In this document: positions 32,526-41,630 of the stretch, piece by piece
How positions within the stretch are numbered: the first letter of the stretch is position 1
Layout of the letters: every line of letters starts with the position of its first letter
Notes under the pieces: generated by a model
Told to the model about the DNA's origin: nothing
Database searches by the model: none
Seen by the model: the letters and a program-made list of their open reading frames with translations, nothing else
Made by a program: the position numbers and the translations under genes
From: Nemania diffusa
Lineage: Eukaryota; Ascomycota; Sordariomycetes; Xylariales; Xylariaceae
Length of the DNA stretch: 64,000 nucleotides
Direction: 5' to 3'
Assembly (NCBI GenBank): GCA_038501195.1
Contig: JBBPUQ010000001.1
Location: forward strand, 1,798,001-1,862,000

Positions 32526-32852
32526 AATGACTTAAGTGTATGTGAGTGTGAGATCTGTGACCATCTACGACAGAAATTGATTGAGTCCGAAAATTAGTTG
32601 AAAGTATTAAAATGAAAGGTGTTGTCGGAGGGTATCTTCTGAAGGTGTTTGCTGGGGGTGACAAAATGTTGAAAGGCATCAGTTGCTGCATGAGACTACC
32701 TACCTAGGGTAAGCTGTAGGCATACAGTGCAGAAAGTCACCGCCTTCACTGTATTATGGCCGCACAAGTAACATCGTGCCTGCCAGTAGCTTCCGCCATT
32801 ACCTACCACTAACTACCTAAGCTTATTGTTGGGCTTCTAGAAATACCTAAGC

Positions 32853-33018
32853 ACCTATAGGGAGCCCTGTTTTTGGATACGCCGTTGACGGCGAGTTGTT
32901 ATATCAATTTTATACTATATACTTATGCAGCGGAATGACGCAAAATTCGACAGGACATCCTAGCTAATACTTGAATTCCAGCGTGTCCTAAAAGGGGATC
33001 CCCGCCAGATATAGGGTA
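32853..33018. mobile_element. MITE-like element, family B copy 2 (internally deleted)
   Basis: The left end reads CCTATAGGGAGCCCTGTTTT and continues TTGGATACGCC. The right end carries CAGCGTGTCCTAAAAGGGGA. These match the termini of the elements at 27137-27548 and 38387-38743, but only about 90 bases remain between them. It lies about 330 bases upstream of the start of the MYND / RNase H gene. Confidence 0.65.
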
Positions 33019-34095
33019 CGTCAACCTATCAATATAGCTGTAAGCATATGTTAACATATGATAATTGTAGATGATATCCGAGACTCGGTCAAAAGACGAG
33101 TTGGTGTAGTACAGCATACCACCACATATAGAGCCTCCAGTGCGCTCAATGCGAAGCATCAAAGCAACAACGACGAGCAAATTATTGTTACCACCCTTTA
33201 GGGCTTAGAATAGATCTACGTAAATCGTAGCGTAAGGGTTGACTTTATCGCCTTGGTCAGCACAACCTCCTAGTTATTACGAGACGGCCATCTGATCTTG
33301 TATTAATATCATCCTAGCGCACCGTTTTAGGCTCACCAGATTGGCTACAGCCCTCCTATGCGTCAATTTCCACAACCTATCTTCAAAGAGAAAGATAAAA
33401 GGAGACAGGAAGCAGAAGAAGAAGGGCTACTAGATCAATCCTTAAATTGAATCAACGAGAGACAAAGAAATATCAATACGACAAGGCAGCAGTTTAGTTT
33501 GGCAATAATGTAACTGTATCTATCAATAACGCCTATGAACTGTATAATTCTCATGTAATACTGAGCAAAAATGGAAAGATCAATGGAATTTCTTCTAAGC
33601 TACTCTTATAGCCCTACAAGAAGCCATCTTTAGTTATTAAGGTCCGTATAATAATACGCCCTCCACCTGTCGATAATAGGCCTAAGACGAATATACAAGA
33701 GCAGACTAACAGCGATAGCGAGAGCTGAGTTTCCTGTGTTAGAAATCCGATCAAATTTTTAGTTAAAAGACTTTAGTATGACAAAGAGCTATACACAATG
33801 CTACTGTTTTGTCCAAGTTTCACAAACGTTTAGTTGTGAAGTAGCCGCAGTTTAATACAGTCATATTGTTTTCTATTATCGCTCAAAGTCACTTTAAACA
33901 CAGCCATTATTCAACAACGCAGATAGGTGTTTACAATAAGAAGTTGTTGTAAAATAACGTATAAAAGCTAGTTAAATGGAGCTCGTAAATTTGAAGAGAT
34001 AAACCGACTAACAAATACTCACAGCGCACAGTACGCTAAAGTCATACTACAAATACGATTTATGACCATTTGACTCAGGCAATGAGTAAAATGAA
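33019..34095. other. Intergenic region with a possible decayed gene
   Basis: No intact gene. On the plus strand, around 33380-33727, the sequence is Lys/Gln-rich in translation and full of TAA and TAG codons that could derive from CAA and CAG. A final open stretch (about 33621-33727) reads KPSLVIKVRIIIRPPPVDNR and ends at TGA. This looks like an RIP-affected relic. Confidence 0.35.
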
Positions 34096-34734
34096 ATGGC
34101 GAACCCAAGAGATACCAAACAAGACATTCTCGATTCTCTAGAGCTAATTAACGGCGTTTTTGCCGATGTTGATGGCCGAATTCACATCAACTCAATGGAG
34201 AGAGTCTTGAACCCAGCCGAAGAAGGGCTCCGTCTTCTGGATAGGGATGTTTGCGAGATCGTCGCATCATTTCCAGATGGTACACTCTACAGTTACCTCA
34301 TCAAAAACAAAGATGGCAGCGTTCCGCGAGCGAATCTCAGCAGGTTAATCGTTGAGCACCGTCAACTAGGTGGAGAATGCTTGTGCTTCTTGAAGCCGTC
34401 TCAGCTTGCTGATAGAACCGGCAACCTGTCTCAGCATCTCGAAGCACTCGAGAAACAATGCGAAGGCGTCTCTATCGACTTGACTAACATTTCACCCCTG
34501 CTGCGGTTTCTCCTTCTTTGCCGCATTTCCCTCCGCCTACCCCTCCCGGGGCGCTTCGGACTTCTTAGGGCGGCCAACCGTTTCGATGAAAAGACTTGGC
34601 TAGGTGAAGCTTCTCGTCCCCGAGTTCCACTGTCCCTGGCGACCTTATCATCTCAATTAATAGGCAAGCATCCAAATGGTTGGCGCAAAAAGGGGTGGAG
34701 GGGATTGAGATCCAAATTAACTAAAGAGGATTAA
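34096..34734 (+). CDS. Hypothetical protein, 212 aa
   Basis: Open frame with an ATG start and no recognised family. The first 140 residues look like a folded, mostly helical protein (EEGLRLLDRDVCEIVASFPD, then LIVEHRQLGGECLCFL and QHLEALEKQC). The last 70 residues are rich in Leu, Arg and Pro and less convincing. They may be read-through of an intron or frameshift, so the real 3' end is uncertain. There is no signal peptide. It is followed by 700 bases of non-coding sequence and has no operon-like partner. It could be a small lineage-specific gene or the 5' part of a larger broken gene. Confidence 0.45.
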   Translation: MANPRDTKQDILDSLELINGVFADVDGRIHINSMERVLNPAEEGLRLLDRDVCEIVASFPDGTLYSYLIKNKDGSVPRANLSRLIVEHRQLGGECLCFLKPSQLADRTGNLSQHLEALEKQCEGVSIDLTNISPLLRFLLLCRISLRLPLPGRFGLLRAANRFDEKTWLGEASRPRVPLSLATLSSQLIGKHPNGWRKKGWRGLRSKLTKED

Positions 34735-35437
34735 TACACAATTAGGTACTTATGTTATTTTAAATGTACTAAAAGAAAACACAAGCAATTAAAAAAAACC
34801 CATTATGTAAGAACATGCACATGTGCAATTGACTGGCCTCTGTTAACGGTTATTTAAATATGTAGTGAAAAGAAATATCGGGTCTAAACACCAGGTACCT
34901 ACTACCTAGTCTCGCTGTGTGTAGGTAGGAGGGGGTATGTATGTGAGACCACTACTACAGTCCTCCATTTCCAATACAACATCCTTTTTCCTATCGGAAT
35001 CCTTTTTGTAGGGTAGTTAGAGCTTACCGCTCAAGCTACGTAATACTCATCCAGCTAGACTTCTCAATGACTAGGTCGGTCCCGTGATCTAGATAAATCT
35101 TGAAGGTCTCATTACAGTTTAGATATATTATTCAAACACGGGCTGATTTAACAGTAAAGTCGGACATTGAGGGAGGATAGGGAAAAGCATACTTGTCCTC
35201 CCGTGAGTGTAGAACGAAGCGAGGACGGGAGGTGCATTCTATTGATATCACCGATCTGCGCTAATGTAATAAAGGAATCCAAACCCCTAATCCAAAATTA
35301 TTTATTCTATACTACGCACATACAAGTACATGGCAGTTCAAAACGAAGCCCAAGTCCCTCATTAACATTCATTACGTCATAATCGATCATCAATCTACCG
35401 CTCAAGCTAGATAGGCAATGCAAATCAAACCCTAAGC
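34735..35437. other. Intergenic region
   Basis: About 700 bases without a supported gene. The word GTAGGTAGG appears near 34920. No element boundaries were found. Confidence 0.4.
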
Positions 35438-36655
35438 CTATCCAATCTTCAGCGAAAGGGCGGCCAAGCTCTTTTTCACAATCTGATCGTTCGGCAGGTA
35501 AACCTGCGCAACCCGCAACAAGCGCCTTGCCTCGCCGCGGTCCCCGAGCTCTTCGAACGCCCTCGCCGTGCGGTAGTAGATCTTGCCGACCTGTGGCGCG
35601 CTGGGGAAGCCGAGGAGCGCCTCGTCCTCGGGCGGGATGTGGGTTTCGTTGGCGCCGGTGGCCTGGCGCATCAGGTGGATGGTGCGCATGCCCCAGAACT
35701 TCAGCTCGTCCCAGTCGCGCAGCTTGAGGTAGGCCAGGCACGTGTTGGCGACGAGCTGCAGGCGCAGGTTCATGCGCTCGAGCTGGCCGTTTTTCCCCGC
35801 GAACGGCTCGTCGACCAGGTCCCGCGCGAAGAAGGCCTCGGCGTGCACGTGCCGTTGCCGGCCCTTGACCACGATATGGATCGCCTCCCAGGCGCGGTTA
35901 TAGGCCGCCAGCGCGGCGTGCACCTCGTCCTTCTGCAGCAGTTCGTTCCCCTCGTTCTTGAACCGTATGCCTTCGGCGAGACACTCTTCGGGCGGCGGGG
36001 GCTTGACGGCCTGCAGGGCGCGTAGCTCGGCGGCGATTTTGGGTTGGGGTTTCGGATCGCCGGTTATTGAGGATGCGCTCAGGCCCTTGACGTCGCCGAA
36101 GGGGAGGAGTAATCTCCGCTGCACGTCGCGACGCACGTGCTTCTCGTCCCAGTCGGGGGTGTAGGGGTCGCGCAGGGAGAGCTTAAGCGACAGCCATCTA
36201 TTCAGGCCCGGGTGCGAGAGGTCCCAGTAGAACCAGGCCTTGGTGAAGGCGGGGAGGTCGTCGACAAGCATGATGAACTGGTGCGTGTCCTGTTCCGGCT
36301 CACCGGCGGCTGGCGTCTCGATTGTGACTTGCAGGCTATGTTCCCTGAAGCGGGCTGCGCGCGCGCCGCGCATGAGGATTGGGACGTGGCCCACGATATT
36401 GACATGTTGTTCGGCCTCGGACCACGGCGTTTCGACGCGCAGGAAGACGTTCAGGGTCCGGAAGATGTCGCGGGCTTCGTAGTATATCTGCCGGTTCAGC
36501 CGGAACAGCACTAGGGCGTTGCGGTAGTCGTAGTCGGTGTATTCGTCTGCCTGGAACGTGCGATTGTTGCTCGGGTGCAGGATAATGGTGTAGATTTGGT
36601 CGCGGATTTCGGGTGGTAGGCTGAGAAGCCCCATCACTTCTTGCTGGCGGCCCAT
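35438..36655 (-). CDS. F-box-like start and TPR-like C-terminus protein
   Basis: Single-exon gene of 405 residues with an ATG at 36655. The N-terminus (LLSLPPEIRDQIYTIIL, residues 10-26) has the LPPEIRxxIY motif common in fungal F-box-like proteins, followed by LVLFRLNRQIYYEA, typical of that group. The C-terminal half (about 220-405) is helical with TPR features: GNELLQKDEVHAALAAYNRA, then NTCLAYLKLRDWDELKFWG and YYRTARAFEELGDRGEARRL. This combination suggests a protein-interaction or co-chaperone-like role, possibly as a substrate adaptor. There is no experimental counterpart that I can name. GC is high, so the opposite strand shows long spurious frames. Confidence 0.75.
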   Translation of the reverse strand: MGRQQEVMGLLSLPPEIRDQIYTIILHPSNNRTFQADEYTDYDYRNALVLFRLNRQIYYEARDIFRTLNVFLRVETPWSEAEQHVNIVGHVPILMRGARAARFREHSLQVTIETPAAGEPEQDTHQFIMLVDDLPAFTKAWFYWDLSHPGLNRWLSLKLSLRDPYTPDWDEKHVRRDVQRRLLLPFGDVKGLSASSITGDPKPQPKIAAELRALQAVKPPPPEECLAEGIRFKNEGNELLQKDEVHAALAAYNRAWEAIHIVVKGRQRHVHAEAFFARDLVDEPFAGKNGQLERMNLRLQLVANTCLAYLKLRDWDELKFWGMRTIHLMRQATGANETHIPPEDEALLGFPSAPQVGKIYYRTARAFEELGDRGEARRLLRVAQVYLPNDQIVKKSLAALSLKIG

Positions 36656-36739
36656 TGCCTCATTGACCGCGGTCCGTTCTGCGCAATATAATTCAAGTCA
36701 GCTCTCTACAAGACCTACCAATAGTTTTGTCTGCCACAG

Positions 36740-36991
36740 TATCCCTTTGACTACCCACTTTACATTAATAGTGAAACAGCGGGGATTATCGCATAACTAA
36801 GTACTGCAAGATACCTACTCCAATGAAATCACAGTATTTGGCTCGGGTAATTGTTTTATTGGTATATCTTGCATATGCACATGCACCATGCCCGCGATTC
36901 CTTGTGTGGCCCGCGATTCCTTATGTGCCTTACACAGTATGTGGCCCCCGATTCCTTATGTGGCGGTGCCGAGGGGGTAGTCAAAGTAATA
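36740..36991. mobile_element. MITE-like element, family A copy 3
   Basis: The left end TATCCCTTTGACTACCCA and the right end GGGGGTAGTCAAAGTAATA are inverted repeats and match the ends of the element at 1752-1945 (TATCCCTTTAACTGCCC). The right side shares the GGCGGTGCSGAG core with the other two family A copies. It lies 85 bases upstream of the F-box-like/TPR gene start. An internal imperfect tandem repeat (36886-36962) is described separately. Confidence 0.65.
36886..36962 (+). repeat. Imperfect tandem repeat inside the family A element
   Basis: Three units of the form GTGGCCCGCGATTCCTTATG (with variants) occur in this stretch. It may reflect slippage within the element. Confidence 0.6.
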
Positions 36992-38386
36992 GGTGGGGTA
37001 CTTACAGTGGAGGTGCGCCACACTTATCCTTCTATAAAAAAAGTGGCAGCGGCCAAAACTCTAGGTGGTTCCAGGATAGGTAGCTGTTGTTTGTTATAGC
37101 TACACCTCTTTTTGCCCTATATTCACTATATTACCTACCTAGCAGCCTATCCCATCACAGTTCCTATTCCAGCTCATTTCCCCTTAGTGCGATACCTACC
37201 TAATAGAGAATCTGCGTGCTCACGCTCATGACAGGCACTCACATGCTTACATAGTATCCGTACCCTATCCTCATGCATTTCTTCTATTTCCTATATATTT
37301 CCTGGTCTGCCTTTTTACGACAAAGTTATATTTCCTTTTCTTCCATGTATCCTGTCACAGCATTGTACCTATCTCCCAACAAATCTCTACTAAGGGCCTG
37401 TGTAATTAGTTCTTATCCTAATGGAGCTTTCAACCGAGGCCATCATTGCTATCATAGCGTTGTTCCTTGCACTTCCACCTGTTTTGTTGATCTTTGTGCA
37501 ATTATTCCGCCGAGATAGATCGAGAAATATAAGTCGAAGGGAATCCATAGGTCCGTTCAATTCTATATTCCTTGATGTTGGTTGTTACGAGACTTAAGAC
37601 ACCGAACCACGACATAGTGTACTCTAGATTAACCAGGGTGAAATAGAGCTCAAGCCACAGCGTTGGGGATCATCCTCGCAATCATCACGCAACCCGCCGT
37701 GGCATACAATGTCGGTACGCCTGGCCCTTGAAGGCGGCCATCTCCTCGAAATCACACAAAATCAGCGGTCGGAGCAGGATATTGATCTAGAATCCAACTT
37801 AAGCCTAATTTTACCCAACGGCCAGAACGCGGGTTCCCAGAGCCGATATAATCCATTATCTAAGAGCCGTGCTGATTGACGGCGGCGTAAGAGAAACACT
37901 TGTGGCGCTCGTTGAATAAGACCGGGGACTGTAAGGCTGAGCGCCAAGCACTTTCACCCCACCTATCTAGATACCCCTGCAAGTACTCGAAAGACAAAAT
38001 ACATGTTGATTCTTGTTATTGGTGGGCCGCCTGACAAATTTCCATTGGCATTTGTATCTTATTATTTTCACCCATGGTTTCCAGTCTCTGTTTAGCTGGT
38101 GCTGTCTACAATTTAAACAGCGTGGTGTTTGTGTAAATTTTCCAATGCTCCTCACGTCCCCTTTTCAAAACCAGCGACGAACATGTTCCTTAAGCAAGGT
38201 ACCCAAACAGAAAGTTCCTGCGTAGGTATAGCCACAAAGAGTGGCCCACACCCCAGGTACCTACATACATTAGCTACCTATAGAAAGCAGTCGACAGGCA
38301 AAAGAATGTTGCATGGAAGACAGAAGCCAGCAAATACTATAGTAGTCTCTTTACCCCCCACACCTTCCGCACCTGCCCCTCTCCTC
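36992..38386. other. Intergenic region without visible features
   Basis: About 1.4 kb. Open frames are below 90 codons and show no domain. Pyrimidine-rich tracts are frequent around 37110-37400. Confidence 0.4.
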
Positions 38387-38743
38387 TAGGGGGAGCCCGG
38401 TTTTTGGACACGCTGGTGGTGTCAGCAGTATTTTTATCTTTGTATTAAAAAGCTAGCTTAACATAATGCTAGCTAAACAACTTCAGTTTTAACCCTTTTT
38501 AACTTATATGTTATAATATAATATAATAAAAGCAAAAGGACTTTTTTAGCTTAGTTTTATAATAAGCAAATAAAACTAGAAAAAAAGCATAACGATTTTG
38601 ACCTTGCGATAAACTCTCGCTATGCAGTTGCTGTAACACTCTTATATAATACATGTAACAAAGTAACGAAAAATTAGATAAGGAAACGTAGAAAACGCGC
38701 AAGTTCCAGCATGTCCCAAAACCGGGTTCTCCCCCCCCAGGTA
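38387..38743. mobile_element. MITE-like element, family B copy 3
   Basis: The left end reads GGGGGAGCCCGGTTTTTGGA and continues CACGCTGG. The right end carries CCAGCATGTCCCAAAACCGG followed by GTTCTCC and a run of C. These are inverted repeats and match the two other family B elements. The interior is AT-rich and non-coding. It lies 3' of the toroid-protein pseudogene. Confidence 0.75.
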
Positions 38744-38933
38744 GCTTCGGACTATCCGCAAGATAGGGAATCTTTTTGGAGTCAACAAGTTTGAAAGTTT
38801 CGAATAAGCATGAAACCAAACCTCCGGCCCCGATGAAATCCACAAGCAAGATTAAGGTAGCAGGTTGAATAGAGTAACTGATATCGATCGCAGTTTCCTT
38901 GAGGGGCAGTTTCCAACACCGTATCTAGTGCCC

Positions 38934-40241
38934 CTACAACGACCCTTCAAGGTAGCCCTTACGGAAGCCTTTATTTAATCAGATCACAACGTTTCTTAAC
39001 AAAAGACTTAAGAGCAAAGAAGGCTTACCACCAGGGATCAGAGCCGCTGCATACATGACCAAATTGATCGGTCTTAGGTCCTCATCCTCCTCATCCTCTA
39101 AGCCTTCCTCAATCATTTTACGCTCCCATATATCCAGAACAGTCTGTACACCTTCCATCAGGGACGCCAGTCCTTCCTCGTAGCACTTAATCCCCAGACA
39201 AGCGCCGAATTCGCGGAACGCGAGGCGATGGAGGCGACTCGCAGCAGTCAACGGTTTCGCAGCGGCAGCTAGAAATCTTCGCCGCGCGATGTCCGAAGCC
39301 TGAGCGCCCATCTCGCGGGACCAGGCCGCATCGCGCTCGAAATGCGCTATCCAAAGCCCCATGCCCAGGTCCAGCGGATCGCCCGAGAGCGAGATCTGCT
39401 CGTGTGCCATGATGCGCGCGTACTAGTCAATCTCTGCAGCCAGCACGTCGTCGTCGCCGCCGTCTGTGCCAAGCCGCCGCGCCGTGTCCCTCAGCATGCG
39501 GTAGACCACAAACCCCGTGACGTCGTCGAGGTGGCCCTTGCTCCCCACGAGCACCTGGCGCATGTCGCTCGAGATCTTCCACACCATGGACTCCCGCCCG
39601 TGGCGCGCGACCATGAAGCGCGGGTGTATCGCCCGCGCCAGCTGCAGCGCGAGCGCGTTCCAGCGCGCCTCGCCCGTCGCCTGCGCCAGGACGTCGAGGG
39701 CGTACATCCACAGCGTCAGGTAGTGGTGGTACATGCCGTCGCCGTCGGGGCCGCCCGCCTCGAGCTTGCCGATGCGCAGGCCCCCGCGCAGCGGCGCTTC
39801 CTCCGTCGCACCGTGCAGACGCGGCGGGGGCTCCGCGGGCCCGCGCTCGCGGCCGAGGACTTCGTGCACTGTGTTTGCGAGCTGGCGCGCGAGGTGCAGG
39901 TACGCGGGGCTATCTGAGCTTCTCTCCCGGGATAGCGTGATGAAGTTGATGACACCGAAGGCGTCTGTCCAGAGGTAGCGGCCGCGGTGGCCACCTGCGT
40001 TGCCGGGTTCCCAGGTAGCGTCTGGTTGTGCGGACAAGTCGTAGGGTCCGTAGACCTTTTGCATTGCGGTTTCGAAGAGGCGGACTTTACGGTCCATTTC
40101 CCCGAAATTTATAGGTTGAGGTGTATGGGTGGACTGGGGTATGAGGATTGATGATGAGTGGAAGAGCTGGCGACTTGGAGATCGTCGTATAAGTGGAAAC
40201 AGACAGCGGGCGTGAATTGACGTTGTCTTCAGCAGGTTCAT
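38934..40241 (-). pseudogene. Alpha/alpha-toroid (six-hairpin-like) protein gene with an in-frame stop
   Basis: Two-exon model: 40241-39029 and 38968-38934, with a 60-nt GT-AG intron (CTGAT branch point). It would encode 415 residues, but codon 273 is TAG (39423-39425). Both sides of the stop are in the same frame and form one conserved protein: GRYLWTDAFGV, LRGGLRIGKL and HYLTLWMYALD before it, SGDPLDLGMGLWIAHF after it. This matches a family of uncharacterised, probably alpha/alpha-toroid proteins related to six-hairpin glycosidases (from recall, not a search). The N-terminus (RCLFPLIRRSPSRQLFHSSS) looks like a mitochondrial presequence. The stop would arise from CAG by one C-to-T change. 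No suitable intron spans it. The alternatives are a sequencing error or a truncated but expressed product. Confidence 0.72.
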
Positions 40242-41630
40242 AGGTGTAAACAAGCGCAAACTGGCTCTTGGATTATTTATAGAATATTGAAATAGTTATA
40301 CAACTAATTGATAATTTATAGTTGATTCCTCCGCTATGAATATTAACCTACCCCTAAATGTATAACTGATTTCTCAACATTATAAGTAATAGGTAGAATC
40401 GGATGTAGTTGGGGAAGTCATGTGGGTGACGCAATAATTACATCCCAAGGGATTGCTGTATCGGATATATAAAACAACGGAAGCTCCTAGTGTCCCGGCC
40501 CCATTAATCCAAGTCATGAGTTCTCGCGTACCTATCGCCCGGCCGTCCCGCGGCTTTAAATATGTCGATAGTCTTGGCATGTGGAGTGGTTATACCAATA
40601 TTCTCCAACCGTTGAGCATTCGGTGCGCATTCGGGTTGTTCAGAGATAGCCTTTAGTCAACTACAACATAGTTAAACCCGTATCTGGTGTTCTGTGTTGC
40701 GTCTATTCGAGCCATGTACTGTTACGTCGACAACAGTGCTTCTTTATTCCAATAATAGGCCGTTCGCGGTAGTCGGGCCGGGCTCTGCGGCGTTCTATCA
40801 CCCATAACTATGCCTGTGGGTATGTGCAACTTTTGTTTAATCCGATGGACAGGAACGACAGAATAGCTGTTGGTACTTCTCCCCGGGCCGCTTCCAGATG
40901 TATATATCTTGACAATACCAATGATGAGGCCCGCCCACACCCCGCATTTGATTGCATTCCTCCTATCCATTGTTTATCTTTTGGCGTTTTATGAGAATAG
41001 GAGAGATGTTTTCCTTTCCTAAAAGTGAAGCCAGAATTCTTTTCGTTGAGCTCGAGTAGTGTTCTTGTTCGGAGTATCTGTGCTTTCAGTTGGAGATTCG
41101 ATTGCTCTGACTGAGGGTTATGTTCACGATGGGCGGCAATGCTGCTCTTTATATTGTAGAAAGACATCTCGATTTATACCTATGCTCCGGTACTTGTTAC
41201 TAACTTTAGTTACTGTAGAAATAGAATTTATAGTAGTGAGACATACATCTCAATGTTTAGGTTTGGGGATCATTGACTTTCCTCGTTTTAGCACGCAATA
41301 AAGTTGTCGTTAAAGAAGTTAATAGTAAAGTTGAGAACCTTAACCGGGATAAGTAGCATACCTTCACACCAAAATATAGATTTCTCTTGTGGCTAACGCT
41401 TCCATGTGCAATGGCTTATGATTATTGAGTGCTCAATTTATCAGAAACAACCTTAGTAAAATGTCGAAAAGTCAGACGGTCACTCCACGCGCCAAATTGT
41501 GAAAGTAGCATGCCATGCCATGGTCTTTGATCTAAGTCATCTAGCTATTTTGAGGCTATAGTTACAACTCAAACTAAAGATAGTAGTATAGCTAAAGGCA
41601 GGCATAGTGCTTATGATGTTGTAATAAGGA
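40242..41630. other. Intergenic region; possible small ORF on minus
   Basis: About 1.4 kb upstream of the toroid gene and downstream of the kinase. One minus-strand frame (40970-40722, ATG start, 82 codons) has an N-terminal hydrophobic stretch CGVWAGLIIGIV and could encode a tiny membrane-anchored protein. A longer frame overlaps it (41167-40808, 119 codons). Neither has a recognised family and I do not call either as a gene. Confidence 0.35.

Noticed and set aside
38979..39410. A separate 143-residue gene downstream of the toroid frame
   Set aside because: It is in the same frame as the upstream part, continues the same conserved domain, and its end is intronic sequence after a GTAAGC donor.
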